Positions 46,962 through 59,922 are shown, numbered from the stretch's first letter. The stretch: DNA of 64,000 nt from Paratinospora sagittata (GCA_035771175.1 CM069596.1:12667001-12731000); one strand, 5' to 3'. Program-made: numbers and translations. Notes: generated by a model not told the origin, from the sequence alone.

Positions 46962-49417
46962 TGTTAACCTATACGGTTCATCACTTAGCTCGTCCCTAAA
47001 TATACTGTGATAAAGTATATTTTGATGATCACAAACAAAGTACTTTTCAGTGGTAAACGTGCGTTTATCAAGAACTTATCACAGCACCTAAGGAAAAGTA
47101 AAAGGCCAAGGAACGACTCAATCAAGGAACTCAAGATTACATCTAACGGTCAAGTTTGTTTCAATCAAAAGGACTTCAACGATCACATCCTGATTTCAAG
47201 ATCACTTCACTCGAACGCTTCGATCAAGCTTCATGTCTACATCTCTCGATCAACGTTCAAGACATTCAACTCAACAATGCTCTTATTGAAGATCTCATAA
47301 TGAAGAGTTGGATTTAACGGTTATGAGAAATGAGAAATACAAAAAGTATTTAAGGTATATCTTTCTCTAATCGTTATTGCTCAAAATGTTTTTCAAAACC
47401 ATGCATAAATCATCTACATATGTTTTGCTAATCTGCATGTTTTGATTTCATGTTTTTTACGGTATTTCAAAAGATCTAATACTATATATTTATTTTGAAA
47501 TCTACCAATTTTTATTCGCATTTTATCGTATATTTTATCGCGAGTCAAAATTGTTTTCAAAGAGTCTTTCAGGACGCTAATGAAATAGCAGCGCTCTCCT
47601 GAACTTGATAAGTCAGGACGTTGATAGTTCATTAGGACGCTAATAACGTTCAAGGTTGAATTGAACTAATTTATTAGGATGCTTACTTGTATAGTAGCGA
47701 CCTCCTCTATTAGTCAACCTCTGAAGTTATCGGGAAACTGACTCAGCATCAGCTCACTGAAAGATTTCTTAAGTTATTCAAAGAATGTTTCTTTGAGGAC
47801 GCTGATAGTTATATGTTGAACAATCTATCAGGACGCTTTCTGGATAGAAACACCTTCACCTTTTGGAATCAACTTATTAACTTTCAGGACATTGATTGTC
47901 CTTCAGCGTGTTTGTGTCTTATTTAAAATATTTTTAATCGGTAAGACACTTACATTATTGTAGCGCCCTCATGATATGTTTTATGTTTTTAACTGGTAGG
48001 ACGCTTACGTAATGTAGCGCCCTCATGTTTTGTTTTATGTTTTAAAGGCAGAACGCTTAATGGGATAGTAGCGCCCTCATGCGTTTCATTATTTTAAAAC
48101 ATAGCAGGAAGCTAACTGTGCATTAGCGCCCTCAAGTTTAAGTTGTCTAAGTGACAAAGTAAGTTAGGACGCTTATTAGTTAATAGTGCCCTCACTTAAG
48201 TGTTTAGCAAGACGCTTATACGTAATAAGCGCCCTCAAGGAACAAAACGACATTGTTGATATTATGCGTTAGGACACTGATTACGGAATTAGGACGCTAA
48301 TTCAACAATCGTCATTGTTCGAATAAGTACACTACATCAATTTACTTTTTCAGAACATACCTTTGCACAGAGTCCTTTTTAGACTTATCAGAGACCTTCT
48401 TTGATACATGAAATAAGTTTTTCTTAAACTTTCTTCTTTGATGAAATCTGAAAAGAACCAGAATGTTAGTAAAAATTGTAGTTGCCATTTCCATATAACA
48501 TTCTAGCCATTGTTTATAAATGTTCATATTATTTGAACTTGAAATGTCTAACGGCTATGTCCCATTAAGTCTATAAATACCAGCACTTAGGACCAAACAA
48601 CTTGCCAATCATTTTGTGTTGTACCAATACTTTTTGAAAGTTAGTCTGTGTCAAAATAAATTTCATTATCTAATCTTTCAAAGTATTTTTCACTAATACC
48701 TTTAAGATTACAATAGATTTTCATATTGAACTTCAATTATTTTATATCTTTGAAAATCTGTTTCTATTGGTATCAACTCAAAGTCTCGGCATTGATTCAT
48801 ATTTGGTATCATTCTTGCTGATAATAGAATTTGAGAAATAGTTCAAAATATACAGTTGTACTTAATTTCATATCTGAAGTATTGTATTGAATTATATTAG
48901 CAGTTGCGTTAACTACTAATCACTGAACCAGAAGTTTTCATACTTATATTCTATATCTATTTTGAAAATTGTCAGTGTCTTTGATTTACACTAGTCCTTC
49001 GTTTTATACGTCAATGTTTATTTGGTATATATTATTTTCGAAGAAGCACTGATTTAGATATCATATGATTCTTGCTTTTCGAAACTACACTTGTGCAATA
49101 CCGAACATTGAAAAGTAAAAGACTGTAGGTGTATTTCATCTTAGCATTACGTATTCACAATTTCATATCTTTGTAATGCTATGTACGAGCTTAATTATAA
49201 AGTGTTCTACTCTATTAGATCCAACATTATTGTATTGTAATGCTGGTGTGTTTCTGGATTGCAACAACCAGGACAAGTGAAGGTAATTCACTTAATGATT
49301 TCGGGGTTAAAATTTCCATCATATTCCAATACACTTATGTAAATCACCAAGTTATTGGAAGAAGTTTTTAAAATTGACCATTGCACTCAATTCACCCCCC
49401 TCTTGGGTGGACCAACA
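46962..49417 (+). repeat. S8: solo copia LTR in GYP3 LTR
   Basis: 2456 bp, starts TGTTAACCTATACGGTTCATC, ends GTGGACCAACA. Flanks GAGAT (46957-46961) and AAGAT (49418-49422) are a one-mismatch TSD. Same subfamily as S4. U3 palindrome units run from about 47570 to 48240; TATAAATA at 48572-48579. End hairpin arms CACTCAA (49384-49390) and TTGGGTG (49403-49409), a covarying form. Confidence 0.9.
48572..48579 (+). promoter_or_regulatory. TATA box of S8
   Basis: TATAAATA within AAGTCTATAAATACCAGCACTT (core only noted). The same context occurs in S4 (26270-26277, minus) and, more loosely, in S7 (44031-44038), which fixes the likely U3/R boundary about 30 bp downstream. Confidence 0.75.
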
Positions 49418-50545
49418 AAGATGTCGTCCGCGACACTTAAAACCCAGCATTACGCCGAAATGTTGTCTGCGCCTCTTGAGAGTCGAACGAGGTGCCAAGA
49501 TGAATGATGCTCCGAAATGATATCAGCAACGCTTAGAGTCTAATAATGCACTGAGATGCTGTCTGCGGCGTCTAGGAGACCTACGATGCATCGAGATGTT
49601 GTCCACGGACTGCAAGATCCAACGATGTGCCGAAATACTCTCTGATTCAAGGTAGAGGAAAGACATGGGCACAATGCTCGTCCAATGGCTCCATAAATGG
49701 ACACCGTACATTCTCGCATAGCGGCGACAAGATTCTCGAGGTGCGGATGAAGGCTTAGGTTTACGTACCTTTTACTTATTGATAATCATAACATTGCATT
49801 CATTATGTTCATGACACCATGCTACTTTACTCAATGCATTGGCATACTGAATAAATACATATATTTTAAGGGGGTGTCGCCATGCGTGTCTTTTTAAGGC
49901 TAGTGGAACCCCTTGTAACAAAAGGTTAGCCCATTGCTTGTGGACTTGTAGCTACCTCGCACTCAATTCGTGATTTCAAGGGAACCGTCACTTTGTGATA
50001 CAAGGTTGAGCTCTTTGCTTGCAGGACCTGTAGCAGCATTGCGCTCGGTCTCGTGATATCAAAGGGGAACCATCACATGATGATACTAAGTACACAACCC
50101 GCAGTGTACTTCATTGTTACTTATAAACCTGCATTACATGATTATATTATATTGTTGTGGATTGATATGCATTAATCTTTGTACTGCTGTTGTTATCTTT
50201 CTGTAAATGATGCGTTTAACTTGCTAGATCCACTGAGCTGTTGAGCTCACCTCGTTGATATTTTCCCTAGGCTCTTAGATGTTGCATGCTAGGGCAAGAG
50301 CTGTCAGAGCTATGTGCGAACGAAACGCGTAGAGGGCAGAACATCAACGTAGATCTAGGTGTATAAGTGTTTGTAGATGTATTTTTGCTGCGTATTCATG
50401 TATGTAAATAATGTACCCTTGTACTTGTGCCCTCTTTAATTAATGGAGGATGAATAAAAGATCTATGTTGATGTCCATAATTGTTCGCACTACGGTTCTA
50501 TGATTCGTTGCATATTATTTCTTGGTAACAGAACGGGGTGTGACA

Positions 50546-50750
50546 ATTAAATGGTATCAGAGCATGATCTTGTGACCAATTCCATGCGTGCGTCGATCCC
50601 TCAGTACGAGTGTTGGTCAATTTAGTACGACACGTGTGTTTACCACCTTGGTACAATTTTAGTGCCTTGGTGTGCGTGTCGATCTCTTGGTAAGCGCGTT
50701 CGTCATTCACCAACATGCGCCTAGTGTAGTGTCCTCGAAATTAGACCTAG
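50546..50750 (+). other. GYP3 internal start with Met PBS
   Basis: TGGTATCAGAGC at 50552-50563 follows the LTR. The next 190 bp are untranslated leader without a recognisable gag. Interrupted at 50751 by GYP4 after CCTAG. Confidence 0.8.
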
Positions 50751-51356
50751 TGTAACACCCCGTAGTTTTAATTAAATACATATGTTGACTTTGTTATCTC
50801 AATGAACCCCATGTCATGAATGTTTTGATGATTCCAAATATCTCTAATATGTGTATCTAATGATATTGTCATGTGTTTCAGATTTATCAAGAATCAAGAC
50901 CAAAAAATTCCGAGTCTTTCAGTACTTAGAATGTAAAGTCTATCGATCAATTTTCTTTCAGCAAGATTTAATTATTTTCGTATTTTGATCATACGCTTTA
51001 CGGTATTTCAAATGATTTAATTTTCTATGTTTAATTTAAAATTTATCAATTTTTTATTCGCATTCATCTTATTTTTAATCGTGAGTCAAAAACTACTTTT
51101 CAAAAGTCTTTCATGACGCTAATGATTTAGCAGCGCTCTCTTGAACTTGATAAGTCACGACGCTGATGATTGATTAGGACGTTAATAACTTTTAAGGTTG
51201 AATTGAACTGATTCATCAAAACGCTAGCTACCTCCCTTAAGTCAACCTTTGAAGTTGTCAGGACGCTGACTCAGCTTCAGCTTATTGAAAGATTTCTAAG
51301 TTCTTCAAAGAATTTATCTTTGAGGAGGCTAATAGTTATAAGTTGGATAAACTATC

Positions 51357-51705
51357 AGGACGCTACCTGGATATGAGCGCCCTCATATTTGGGAACCAAC
51401 TTAATAACTTTCAGGACGCTGATTATTCTTCAGCGCACTTGGTTTTATTTTCAAATATTTTGAAATGACAGGACGCTTACATAATTGAAGCGCCCTTGTA
51501 TTTTATGTTTTAAAAAATAGGACGCTTACTTAGAAAGTAGCGCCCTTGTGCATTTAAGTGTTTTAAAACAAAACAGGACGCTAACTGTCGAGTAGCACCC
51601 TCATGATTTAAGTCGTTTAATCGTCAAAGTAAGTCAGGACGCTTACGACTAAGTAGCGCCCTCACTTCAATTTATAGCAGGACGCTTATGCTCTATGATC
51701 GCCCT
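51357..51705 (+). promoter_or_regulatory. U3 palindrome array in S9
   Basis: Seven units pair AGGACGCT-type with AGCGCCCT-type halves (51357-51383, 51470-51496, 51519-51546, 51575-51601, 51636-51662, 51679-51705), plus CGCTGA/TCAGCG (51417-51435). Spacers vary, and some extend the stem (TACT with AGTA at 51527-51539). All lie upstream of the expected promoter (about 51990-52010). Confidence 0.7.
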
Positions 51706-52390
51706 CAAAGGAGAAAAATAACAAAAATAATATTTTTGTTGTTCTAACATGTACATCATTTTTAGCCACTTTTTCAGAACAACTTTTCGTACAAAAATCA
51801 ACTTTTTGTATTTGTATGAGATATTCTTAGATTCATGAACCACGTCTCTTAAACTTTCCTTATTTGTGTATCTGGAGAATATCTGAATGTTCATGAAATG
51901 TGCAGTTACCTTTTTCGTGATACATTCTAGCTGTTGTGAGTAAACGTTCATATTTGAAATTCAAATTCAAATGAACAACAACTTCATCTCTACAAGTCCA
52001 TATGTACCAGCACTTAACAATCTGTTAAGATGATCGAAAATTCTCTTAGCCAAAACACTTTTGAACGTTAGTCGAATTTTCATCTGGTTGAAAAAATTCA
52101 AGTTATTTTGTTTTCAAAGAGTTTTCTTTGAAACTTTACGTATTTAAATGATTTTCATACTGAGCTAAATTTATATCTTTATCAGAAAATCCATTTGAGA
52201 ATTTGAACTATTTTCACTAAAAATTTTCAGCACTGCTTTAACTTATATCATTCTTACTGAAAGACAAATTTGAGAGATAGTTCATAGGATACAATTGTAC
52301 CTTAATTTCATATATTGTATACTGTATCAAGGTTGTAACAATAGTTAGATAAACTGCTGAGTTGATATTCTTATATTCAAAAAGTGTAGG

Positions 52391-52608
52391 TCCTCTCACA
52401 CCCGTAAGTTGAGAAATGATCCTCTCACACCTGTAAGTTGAGAAACGATAGTTCTCACACCCATAAGTTGAGAAAGCTTAGGTTTGTCTCACACCCATAA
52501 GTTGGGATATGTGGTCTCAAGCCTGCAAGTTGAGCAGTGTAAAAATTGTTCTCACACCTGCAAGTTGAGAAAATGTGTAACGGTTTGATTCTCACCCGTA
52601 AGAGAATC
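52391..52608 (+). promoter_or_regulatory. R/U5 hairpin array in S9
   Basis: Six TCTCA/TGAGA-armed units with loops such as ACCCGTAA, ACCTGTAA, ACCCATAA and GCCTGCAA, then a perfect seven-pair hairpin GATTCTC (52587-52593)/GAGAATC (52602-52608) around ACCCGTAA. They precede the AGGTAGTGG/CCACTATA element and the end hairpin (52756-52779). Confidence 0.7.
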
Positions 52609-54610
52609 CCTTAGTGATAAGGTTTAAAATCCTAATTGAGGAGGTTAGGTAGTGGACGTAGGCAAGTAGCTGAACCACTATAAATCGACTGTGCATATTT
52701 ATTTATATTCCGCACTTTAATTTTTCCATTGTAATTAATCTTAAATTGTCTAAGTGTCCAATTCACCGCCCTTTTGGACATATCTGGGCAAACATACTTA
52801 TGTGTATATCGAAGTATATAATATAGGTATACATACGTAAGAGTTAAATGTATATACGTATGAGAATAAATGCTACATACATAAATTGAATGGCATAAAT
52901 TAAATATATGAGTTGTTATATAAATATGTGAATTGAATTAAGTGAGTTAAATATGTGAATTAAAGTTAGATAAGGGTATGATTAAATTAAATTAAATAAA
53001 GAGGGTGAAGGAGATGGTATTATTAATTGGTGCAAATAAAAGGAAACAAAATATATTAAATCTAAGGGAGGAGGTTGGTTAATTAGGTGGCTTTTGATGC
53101 ATGGAATCATGATAATTGGTGCTTAAAAATTAACAATGGAGTTGGTTAGCTAAATGGCTCTAAGAAGCATGGAATCATAAAAAAATCATGGTCATCTTAT
53201 TTTCTCACTTTCTAACGTTTTTGTTTTAAAAAAAAAAAAGGAAAGAAAGAAGACGTACGAGCTGAGGAGAAAGAAAAGTCGGGAGAGAACGTCGTGTTTT
53301 GCAACCAATTCGTCTCGTGGATAAGTCATTTTCGCTCTTTTTCGTCACAAAATTTATCTTTAAGCTACATGTGACGTTTCTATCGGTATAATTTTTGTTA
53401 CAAAATGTGTTTTACAGTGTTTCCAAAAATGGGGTTTGGACCCACTTTGAGTGGAAACACATAGAAATGATATATTATGACTCCTATAGATGAGTAGATA
53501 CTAGATATGTGGTTTGTTTGTGTCCATGTGTAATATTGGTGTCGATACAGCCGTCGAAAGCCAAATTTGACACTGGGGGCTTTTAGAACAATGTCAAACT
53601 CCAGTGAAATTCTGATTTGAAACCATAGAATTATAGAAAATTAAATTCCGGACATTTTGATACCAAAATTATGATTTTTGGGTATCGGTTCATATTTTTA
53701 ATATATGCCTGAATGAATTCAGTAAATACGACAAACTTGGACATTAGTGGAAATGTGGTTGAAAAATCTATTTTTATTGTCCATTGCCATATGCCTTAAA
53801 TATAATCATGAGGGCCGTGTAAAATATTTGGTACGCCTCACGTGATTTTTAGACCGGAATGAAATTATGAGAATTAATTGTATGAATTGGAGAGTTAGAA
53901 TTAAATGACTAAGTGATAGAAAAATAAATTATAATAATTTGATAATTGATTATGGATTATCTGGGAATGAAAATATGATAGGATTATATTGTTGATTTGA
54001 TACGGATAGTAGAGTGGTCGTAGAGAGTAGGTCTACGCGGTACCACTGTGAGTATTTCTTTACTTTGGTTATTCTATATATGGCATTATAGATATAAAAT
54101 GCTTTTAATTTGATAGGCATGATATGATTATTGTGCATGAGTTGAATTCATGAAATGATTTTAAAATGAAGCATGTGTTAGATTTGCAAGAGCAGACTAA
54201 CCGCATGAGGTTGATTCTTGGGTAAGCCTCAGGACTAGTCCCATGTGAGTAACTAGATTTGTACTCACATACTAGAGGATTGTCCTGGTTGGATTAATAA
54301 CCCCGAATTGATGATTATATGAAAATGAGTAATGAGAGAACAGTGGCTACTCTTGTTGCTGCCAAATGAGAGGTTAGACCCACTCTATTACTTAGAAGGA
54401 GGGAGATTGATATAAATGTTTTAATCCATTATTAAATCGCTTGTAATGAAAATTATGATGATCATGTATGTATTTCTTTCCATGTTTCATGTTATTTATA
54501 AATGGAATTGCTTAGCATGCATGTTTTATTTATTAATGTATATATAGTGTCATTGTTATAAATATTCACTGAGCTTGTTGTAGCTCACCCCATTTTCCTC
54601 AAATATTCCA

Positions 54611-54649
54611 GGTAGAGATAAAGGGAAAGGCAAGGCAAGAGAAGAGTAG
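54611..54649 (+). other. LTR micro reading frame in GYP4 left LTR
   Basis: After CACTGAGC-GTTG-GCTCACC, a pyrimidine-rich stretch and CAG, the frame encodes GRDKGKGKAREE and TAG (54647-54649). The right LTR copy is identical in peptide. Confidence 0.5.
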
Positions 54650-55084
54650 CTGACTCTTCGGTTTCTTTTTCCTATATATGTATGGTTTGAGGATTGAAAA
54701 CATGTTATTTTGGGTTATGTATATTTAACATCATATGTATATATATTTTCACTAGATGAGTGGAGTGATGACATATATGATGGTTTGTGGTATGATGTGA
54801 GGAATTTGGTATTTATGTGAATGAATAAATGTGAATAATGTTTTGATTGTGATAATTAGGTTTGTGATAGTCAATATTTAAGGGGAGATTATGCCAAATT
54901 TTTTATGAAAATGGAGGTTTAAGAAAGCTTAAATAGTATTGTATACGTCGATGTGACATATATAATATTATGTATCGGTCGTGACGTCGCTAGTATAGAG
55001 TAGGTTGCGACAACATTGGTATAACTTAAGGAATCTCGTCATCGAAATTTAAAAGTAAGGTGAAATATACTTGAAGTGGTGAAA

Positions 55085-58000
55085 AGATCAGGAAATGTCT
55101 CCCGCATCTGGTCCTCACGCTCCCAGGTCTACTCCTCATTATCATGAAATTTTCATTTGACTCTGATCAAAGGAACTTCCTTATTCCTCAATTTCTGAAC
55201 CCTCTTGTCAAGAATCTGAATGGGCTACTCTTCATAAGTAGCATCCTCCCCAACTTGCAAATGTGTTACATCTAAAATATGTGTCTGGTCTGGATACTTT
55301 GTCAGGTCTGTATGATATTTTCTCAACATAGAAACATGAAATACATTGTGAACACCGACCAACTGAGGACGTAGAGCAATCTTGTATGCTAGCGGACCAA
55401 TCCGCTCTAAGACCTTGAACAACTCAATAAAATGCGGAGCTAATTTTCCTTTTACCCCACATCGCATCTGAGCTTTCATTGGAGAGACCCTCAACAATAT
55501 CGGGTCTCCCACTCCAAACTCTAAAGGCCGATGTCTATTGTCATAATAACTTTTATGACGATCTTGGGCTATTTTCAATCTTTGCTTGATCTACTTGATC
55601 TTTTCTGTGTGATTCACAACAATTTTCGACCCCAATAACTGTGACTCTCCAACTTCATACCAGTAAGCTAGAGATCTACATGCCTGTCGTACAAAGCCTC
55701 GAACGGTGCCCTGCCAATACTGGCCTAATAGATGTTGTTATAAGCAAACTCACACAGTGAAAAATACTCACTCCAAGTTCCACCAAACTCCAGTATACAA
55801 GACCTGAGCATATCCTCAAGCATCTGTATCACCCTTTTAGTCTGTCCATCAGTCTGTGGGTGAAATGTCGTATTGAGACGAAGATGGATACCAAATCGAG
55901 TTTGCATACTCTGCCAGAACCTCGAAATAAACTGTGGATCTCTATCCGACATAATAGAAACAGGCACCTCATGCAATCTCACAATCTCACATACATACAG
56001 TCTGCTCAGTCTATCAATTGAGTCTTTCGGTGTTTATTGGAAGAAAGTGCATAAATTTCGTCAATTGGTCAACTATCACCTAGATGGCGTTTCTACCCTG
56101 AGATCTGGGAAAACCTGTAATGAAATCCATAGTAATATGCTCCCATTTCCATTCAGAAATGGATAATGGTTGCATCTGACCTCTGGGCCTCTTGTGTTCA
56201 ACCTTTACTTGCTGACACACCCCACATTTTTGCACATACTCAGCTACATCTTTCTTCATTCCATGCCACCAAATTGTTCTTTTCATATCATGATACATCT
56301 TGGTAGACCCTGGGTGAATAGTATCCTGAGATCTATGTGCTTTCTAAAGTAACTCAGCCCTCAAGTCTCTATTTACAAGAATCTATAATCTCCCCTAAAA
56401 ACACAGAATACCATCCATACCTCTATGCCAATCAACTTTGTTTGCTCTATCAACCCACGAATCATACATAACAAAATCAAGATCATGCTCCTACAGATTC
56501 TTAATCCTCTGAATATGCATCTATGCATAGATATCCACGTGTGGTGCCATAGAGAGGACACTCATCATAGTCATTCTCTCCAAAAGTCGCCACTCATGAG
56601 CCAGCTGACAACCCACCACACTGGTCTCAATCCGTTTCCTGCTCAATGCATCAGCTACAACGTTGGCCTTTCCATGATGATACTCCAATGTGAAGTCATA
56701 ATCCTTCGGGAATTTGAGACATCTACGCTGCCTCATATTCATATCTTTCTGGTCAAATAAATATTTCAGACTCTTATGGTCTAGATACAATGTGAACTTT
56801 TCACCATACAGGTAATGCCTCCACAATTTCAAAGCAAACATAACAACTGCCAGCTCCAAATCATGCACAGGGTAGTTCTTCTCATGCACCTTTAACTGTC
56901 TAGATGCATAAACAACCACTCTACCCTCCTGCATCAGTACACATCCCAGATCAAAATGTGATGCATCAGTGTAAATTACTAACTCCTTTCCCGGCTCTGG
57001 AAGTACAAGAACTGGTGTTGTGGTCAACTTCTTTTTCAGCTTAGTGAAAGCATTTCCATAACCATTAGTCCACACAAAAGACACATTTTTCTGGCTTCAA
57101 CCTCGTAAGTGGAGTAGCTAATCTGGAAATCCCCTCCACAAACTTTCTGTAATAACCTGCCAAACCCAGAAAACTACGAATCTTTGTCATAGTAGTCGAT
57201 CTCGTCCAATCAATAATCGCCTCAACCTTAGCAGGATCAACAGAGATACCACCTGTACTAACCACTTGACCTAAGAATTTTACTTTATTTATCCAAAACT
57301 CACATTTATTGAATTTAGCAAACAACCTATGCTTCCACAGTGTTTGCAATGTGATTCTGAGGTGCTACTCATGCTCCTCTTTGGTTTTGGAATAAATGAG
57401 AATATCATCAATAAATATAATAATAAATTGGTCCAGATATGACTTAAATACCCTTTGCATCAAGTCCATGAACATGGCAGGTGCATTTGTTAGTCCAAAG
57501 GGCATCACTAAAAATTCATAATGGCCATATCCTGTTCTGAACGCAGTTTTAGACACATCCTCTTCCCGTATCCTCAACTGATGGTACCCAGATCGCAAAT
57601 CGATTCTAGAAAAGAACTTGGCACCATTTAGGTGATCAAATAAATCATCTATACGTGGTAGAGGATATTTATTCTTTACAGTCACCATGTTCAACTGACG
57701 GTAATCTATACAAAGTCTAAGACTACCATCTTTTTTTTTTCACAAATAACATAGGTGCACCCCAGGGTGACATACTTGGCGTAATAAACCCTTTTTCCAT
57801 TAACTCATTTAATTTCACCTTGAGTTCCTGTAACTTTTTCGGTGTCATTCTATATGATGGAATGGAGACAGGCTTAGTATCAGGCATCAGCTCTATAATA
57901 AAGTCAATCTCCTGTGGCGGCTGTAACCCTGAAAAATCATCTGGGAACACATCAGAATACTCACATACCATAGGGATATTTGACAGCTGAATACCCTTAT

Positions 58001-58550
58001 CTTTTTCCTCCATTGGCGGAACACTTGCTAACCTAGTAGTCTCCTCATCGGTAGCTAATTTGCCTCGGGTAGCAAGGGTAGAGGTATTCAGACCTCTATA
58101 CACAAAGGATGGTTGTTCAGGTATCTGAAACACTACTCGTTTGGAAAAACAATCCACATGATCATGATATGCGGTGAGCCAATCCATACCTAATAAGGCA
58201 TCAAACTCCTGGAACTCTAAAACCCTAAGATTCATAGACATTTCATGTCCCTAAAATTTTACCACAGTTTTTACAAATCATATTGGGGTATATTCTTTCT
58301 CCTGCTGTTGTACTCAATATCAAAGGTGTACTAGCTCTAACATGAGTCAAGTGTAATCTATCCACCATACTACCAGATATAAAGGACAAAGTAAAACCAG
58401 CATCAATCAAAACATACATATAAATATCACATATGTTGATCATACCTTCTATTAGAGGCTTATTGGCCGTTGGGTTCGTCTTTGTAACTGCTTGGGCCAG
58501 CTCCCTCATGCCAACTGGTGTTGTCTAGATGGGCCTGCAGGTAGCGGTAC
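55085..58550 (-). pseudogene. GYP4 pol pseudogene
   Basis: From the right: protease with D-A-G (about 58400, LIDAGFTLSF), linker to RT (about 58240-57730), RT with [10 protein letters not shown] (about 57395), RNase H (VIYTDAS, about 56965), integrase zinc region (about 56300-56215), core (MDFITG, SDRDPQF) and C-terminal domain (KGKLAPHFIELFKVL). A chromodomain-like tail (about 55220-55090) has in-frame stops. The third catalytic integrase residue is Lys (55836-55838, TDGQTKRV) rather than Glu. At least eight frame breaks. Confidence 0.9.
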
Positions 58551-58554
58551 TGGC

Positions 58555-59758
58555 TAGAAAATGCATTGTTTCACCTTGTGCCCCTTGAGTCCACATCTAA
58601 AACACACTATTGGTGGTCGGGGTGCAGATGAAGCAGCTTGGGACTCTGAGCCCATAATGGGTAACCAACTGCTACTGCTACCAGGTTTACCAGGCCACTG
58701 TTGCCTGACAGAAGAATCTTGACTAGGTTGCGGTCTCACCGAAGGAAATGCTCTTCTATCTGCCGGTGGTACTACAGGTGTCATGCCCTGATAGGGAACT
58801 GTGGGCATCACAAAAATCTCTGTCCCAATGGGTGCCTCTGCTAGTTTCTTTTTCTGTTCAGTCCACCATTTTCTACCCCTTCTACTCCTTTTCTTTCCAG
58901 AAGAAGGAGCTTGTTATTGTTGTTGCTGCTCAGTCGGTGCTGGTTGTGCCAGTGGTAACATATATACCGGTGGTACAATCGGCCTGCCTACAATATCAAC
59001 AATCTCATAATCCATCACTTGTCGCATAGCCTGATCATAACTCTGAAATCCAGCTAAAGCCAATCCTGTCTGATAAGATCTCTGAACCCTTCTCTGAGCT
59101 GCTTCAGTCTCACCTCATTTGTCTGAACCAATTCAAGTGCAAACATAGACAGTCTATTGAATTCATGCTCATATTGTCTGACTGTCATGTTTCCCTGTCA
59201 GAGGTTCATGAATTCTCTCCGGTGTTTCTCACACTCAACCCGAGGATAATATGACTCATGGTACAGGGATTTAAATCTATCCCAAGTAGTAATGGGTCCA
59301 TGTGCCCTATCCATGGTTTTCTACCACATCTGAGCATCATCAGCCAATTTAAATATTGTAAGTCTCACTCTATCAATATTAGATATCTGCATATCCTCAA
59401 ATATCGTTTCCATACAGAGGAACTAGTTTTCTGCCATTGTGACAGACAAACCACCAACAAAAGTGGAAGGTCCACACCTTTGAAAGGCTTTCATAGCATC
59501 TTCATACCTTTTCTTCTCTTCTGGGTCACCCCTGATATCTTGCACTGGTATCTCAAACTCAGTGATGACCCTCTCAACTTGTGGTCTGTTAGCAAATATG
59601 CCTGCACTGCTTGCTACCACATCAGGTACTACGAGTGCCTCAGGCCTCTGCCTGTCCTCCTGTAGTTTTGTAACAAGTTCCAGTTATTGGGCATTCTGCT
59701 GTTGTTGAGCAGCTACAATTTCTTCTAATCTTTTGATCCTGTCTTCCTGAGGATCCAT
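58555..59758 (-). pseudogene. GYP4 gag pseudogene
   Basis: Starts at an ATG whose complement is 59756-59758 (MDPQEDRIKRLEEIV), 165 bp inside the PBS. Includes a gag core (WDRFKSLYHESYYPR-like, about 59290-59220), at least three stops, and ends with zinc knuckle CFRCGLKGHKVKQC (about 58600-58560). Gag and pol were probably one frame originally, as in GYP1; this is inference. Confidence 0.87.
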
Positions 59759-59922
59759 AACTTTATCTTATTTTTCTCTTCAAATTTGTAATTAACAGAG
59801 AGAGAAAACATTAGCCAAATATTCAATTATTCAAACATAATTTAGCTACCAATACAATATACCCATAAAAGCAAACATAATATCATAAAACTTTTATTTC
59901 TTTTTAAGGATTTTAAACCTAT

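Larger units (their letters stand above)
46633..50545 (+). repeat. GYP3 5' LTR, split by S8
   Basis: Starts TGTAACAACCTAGAAAATTG and ends GAACGGGGTGTGACA, followed by a Met PBS. Net length without S8 about 1.45 kb, like its inverted relative at 38069-39451. Contains the perfect palindrome TGAGCT-GTTG-AGCTCA near 50235-50250. I see no KGKGKA frame here, unlike the other gypsy LTRs. Confidence 0.87.
50792..52794 (+). repeat. S9: solo copia LTR in GYP4 left LTR
   Basis: 2003 bp, starts TGTTATCTCAATGAACCCC and ends CTGGGCAAACA. Flanks GACTT (50787-50791) and TACTT (52795-52799) are a one-mismatch TSD; the uninterrupted right GYP4 LTR reads GACTT there. Same subfamily as S2, S3 and S6. It carries the clearest U3 palindromes and R/U5 hairpins in the window. 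Confidence 0.93.
50751..55012 (+). repeat. GYP4 left LTR (plus orientation), split by S9
   Basis: Starts TGTAACACCCCGTAG, ends GGTTGCGACA, then a ten-base PBS stub ACATTGGTAT and an abrupt switch to the minus-strand 3' end of pol. Net length about 2.25 kb, roughly 500 bp longer than the right LTR because 53990-54495 is absent there. A micro reading frame is at 54611-54649. Confidence 0.88.

Noticed and set aside
52391..52608. Regularly spaced, near-identical repeats looking like a CRISPR array
   Set aside because: Plant LTR context, irregular spacers, arms that vary with compensation, no cas genes; treated as LTR hairpins.
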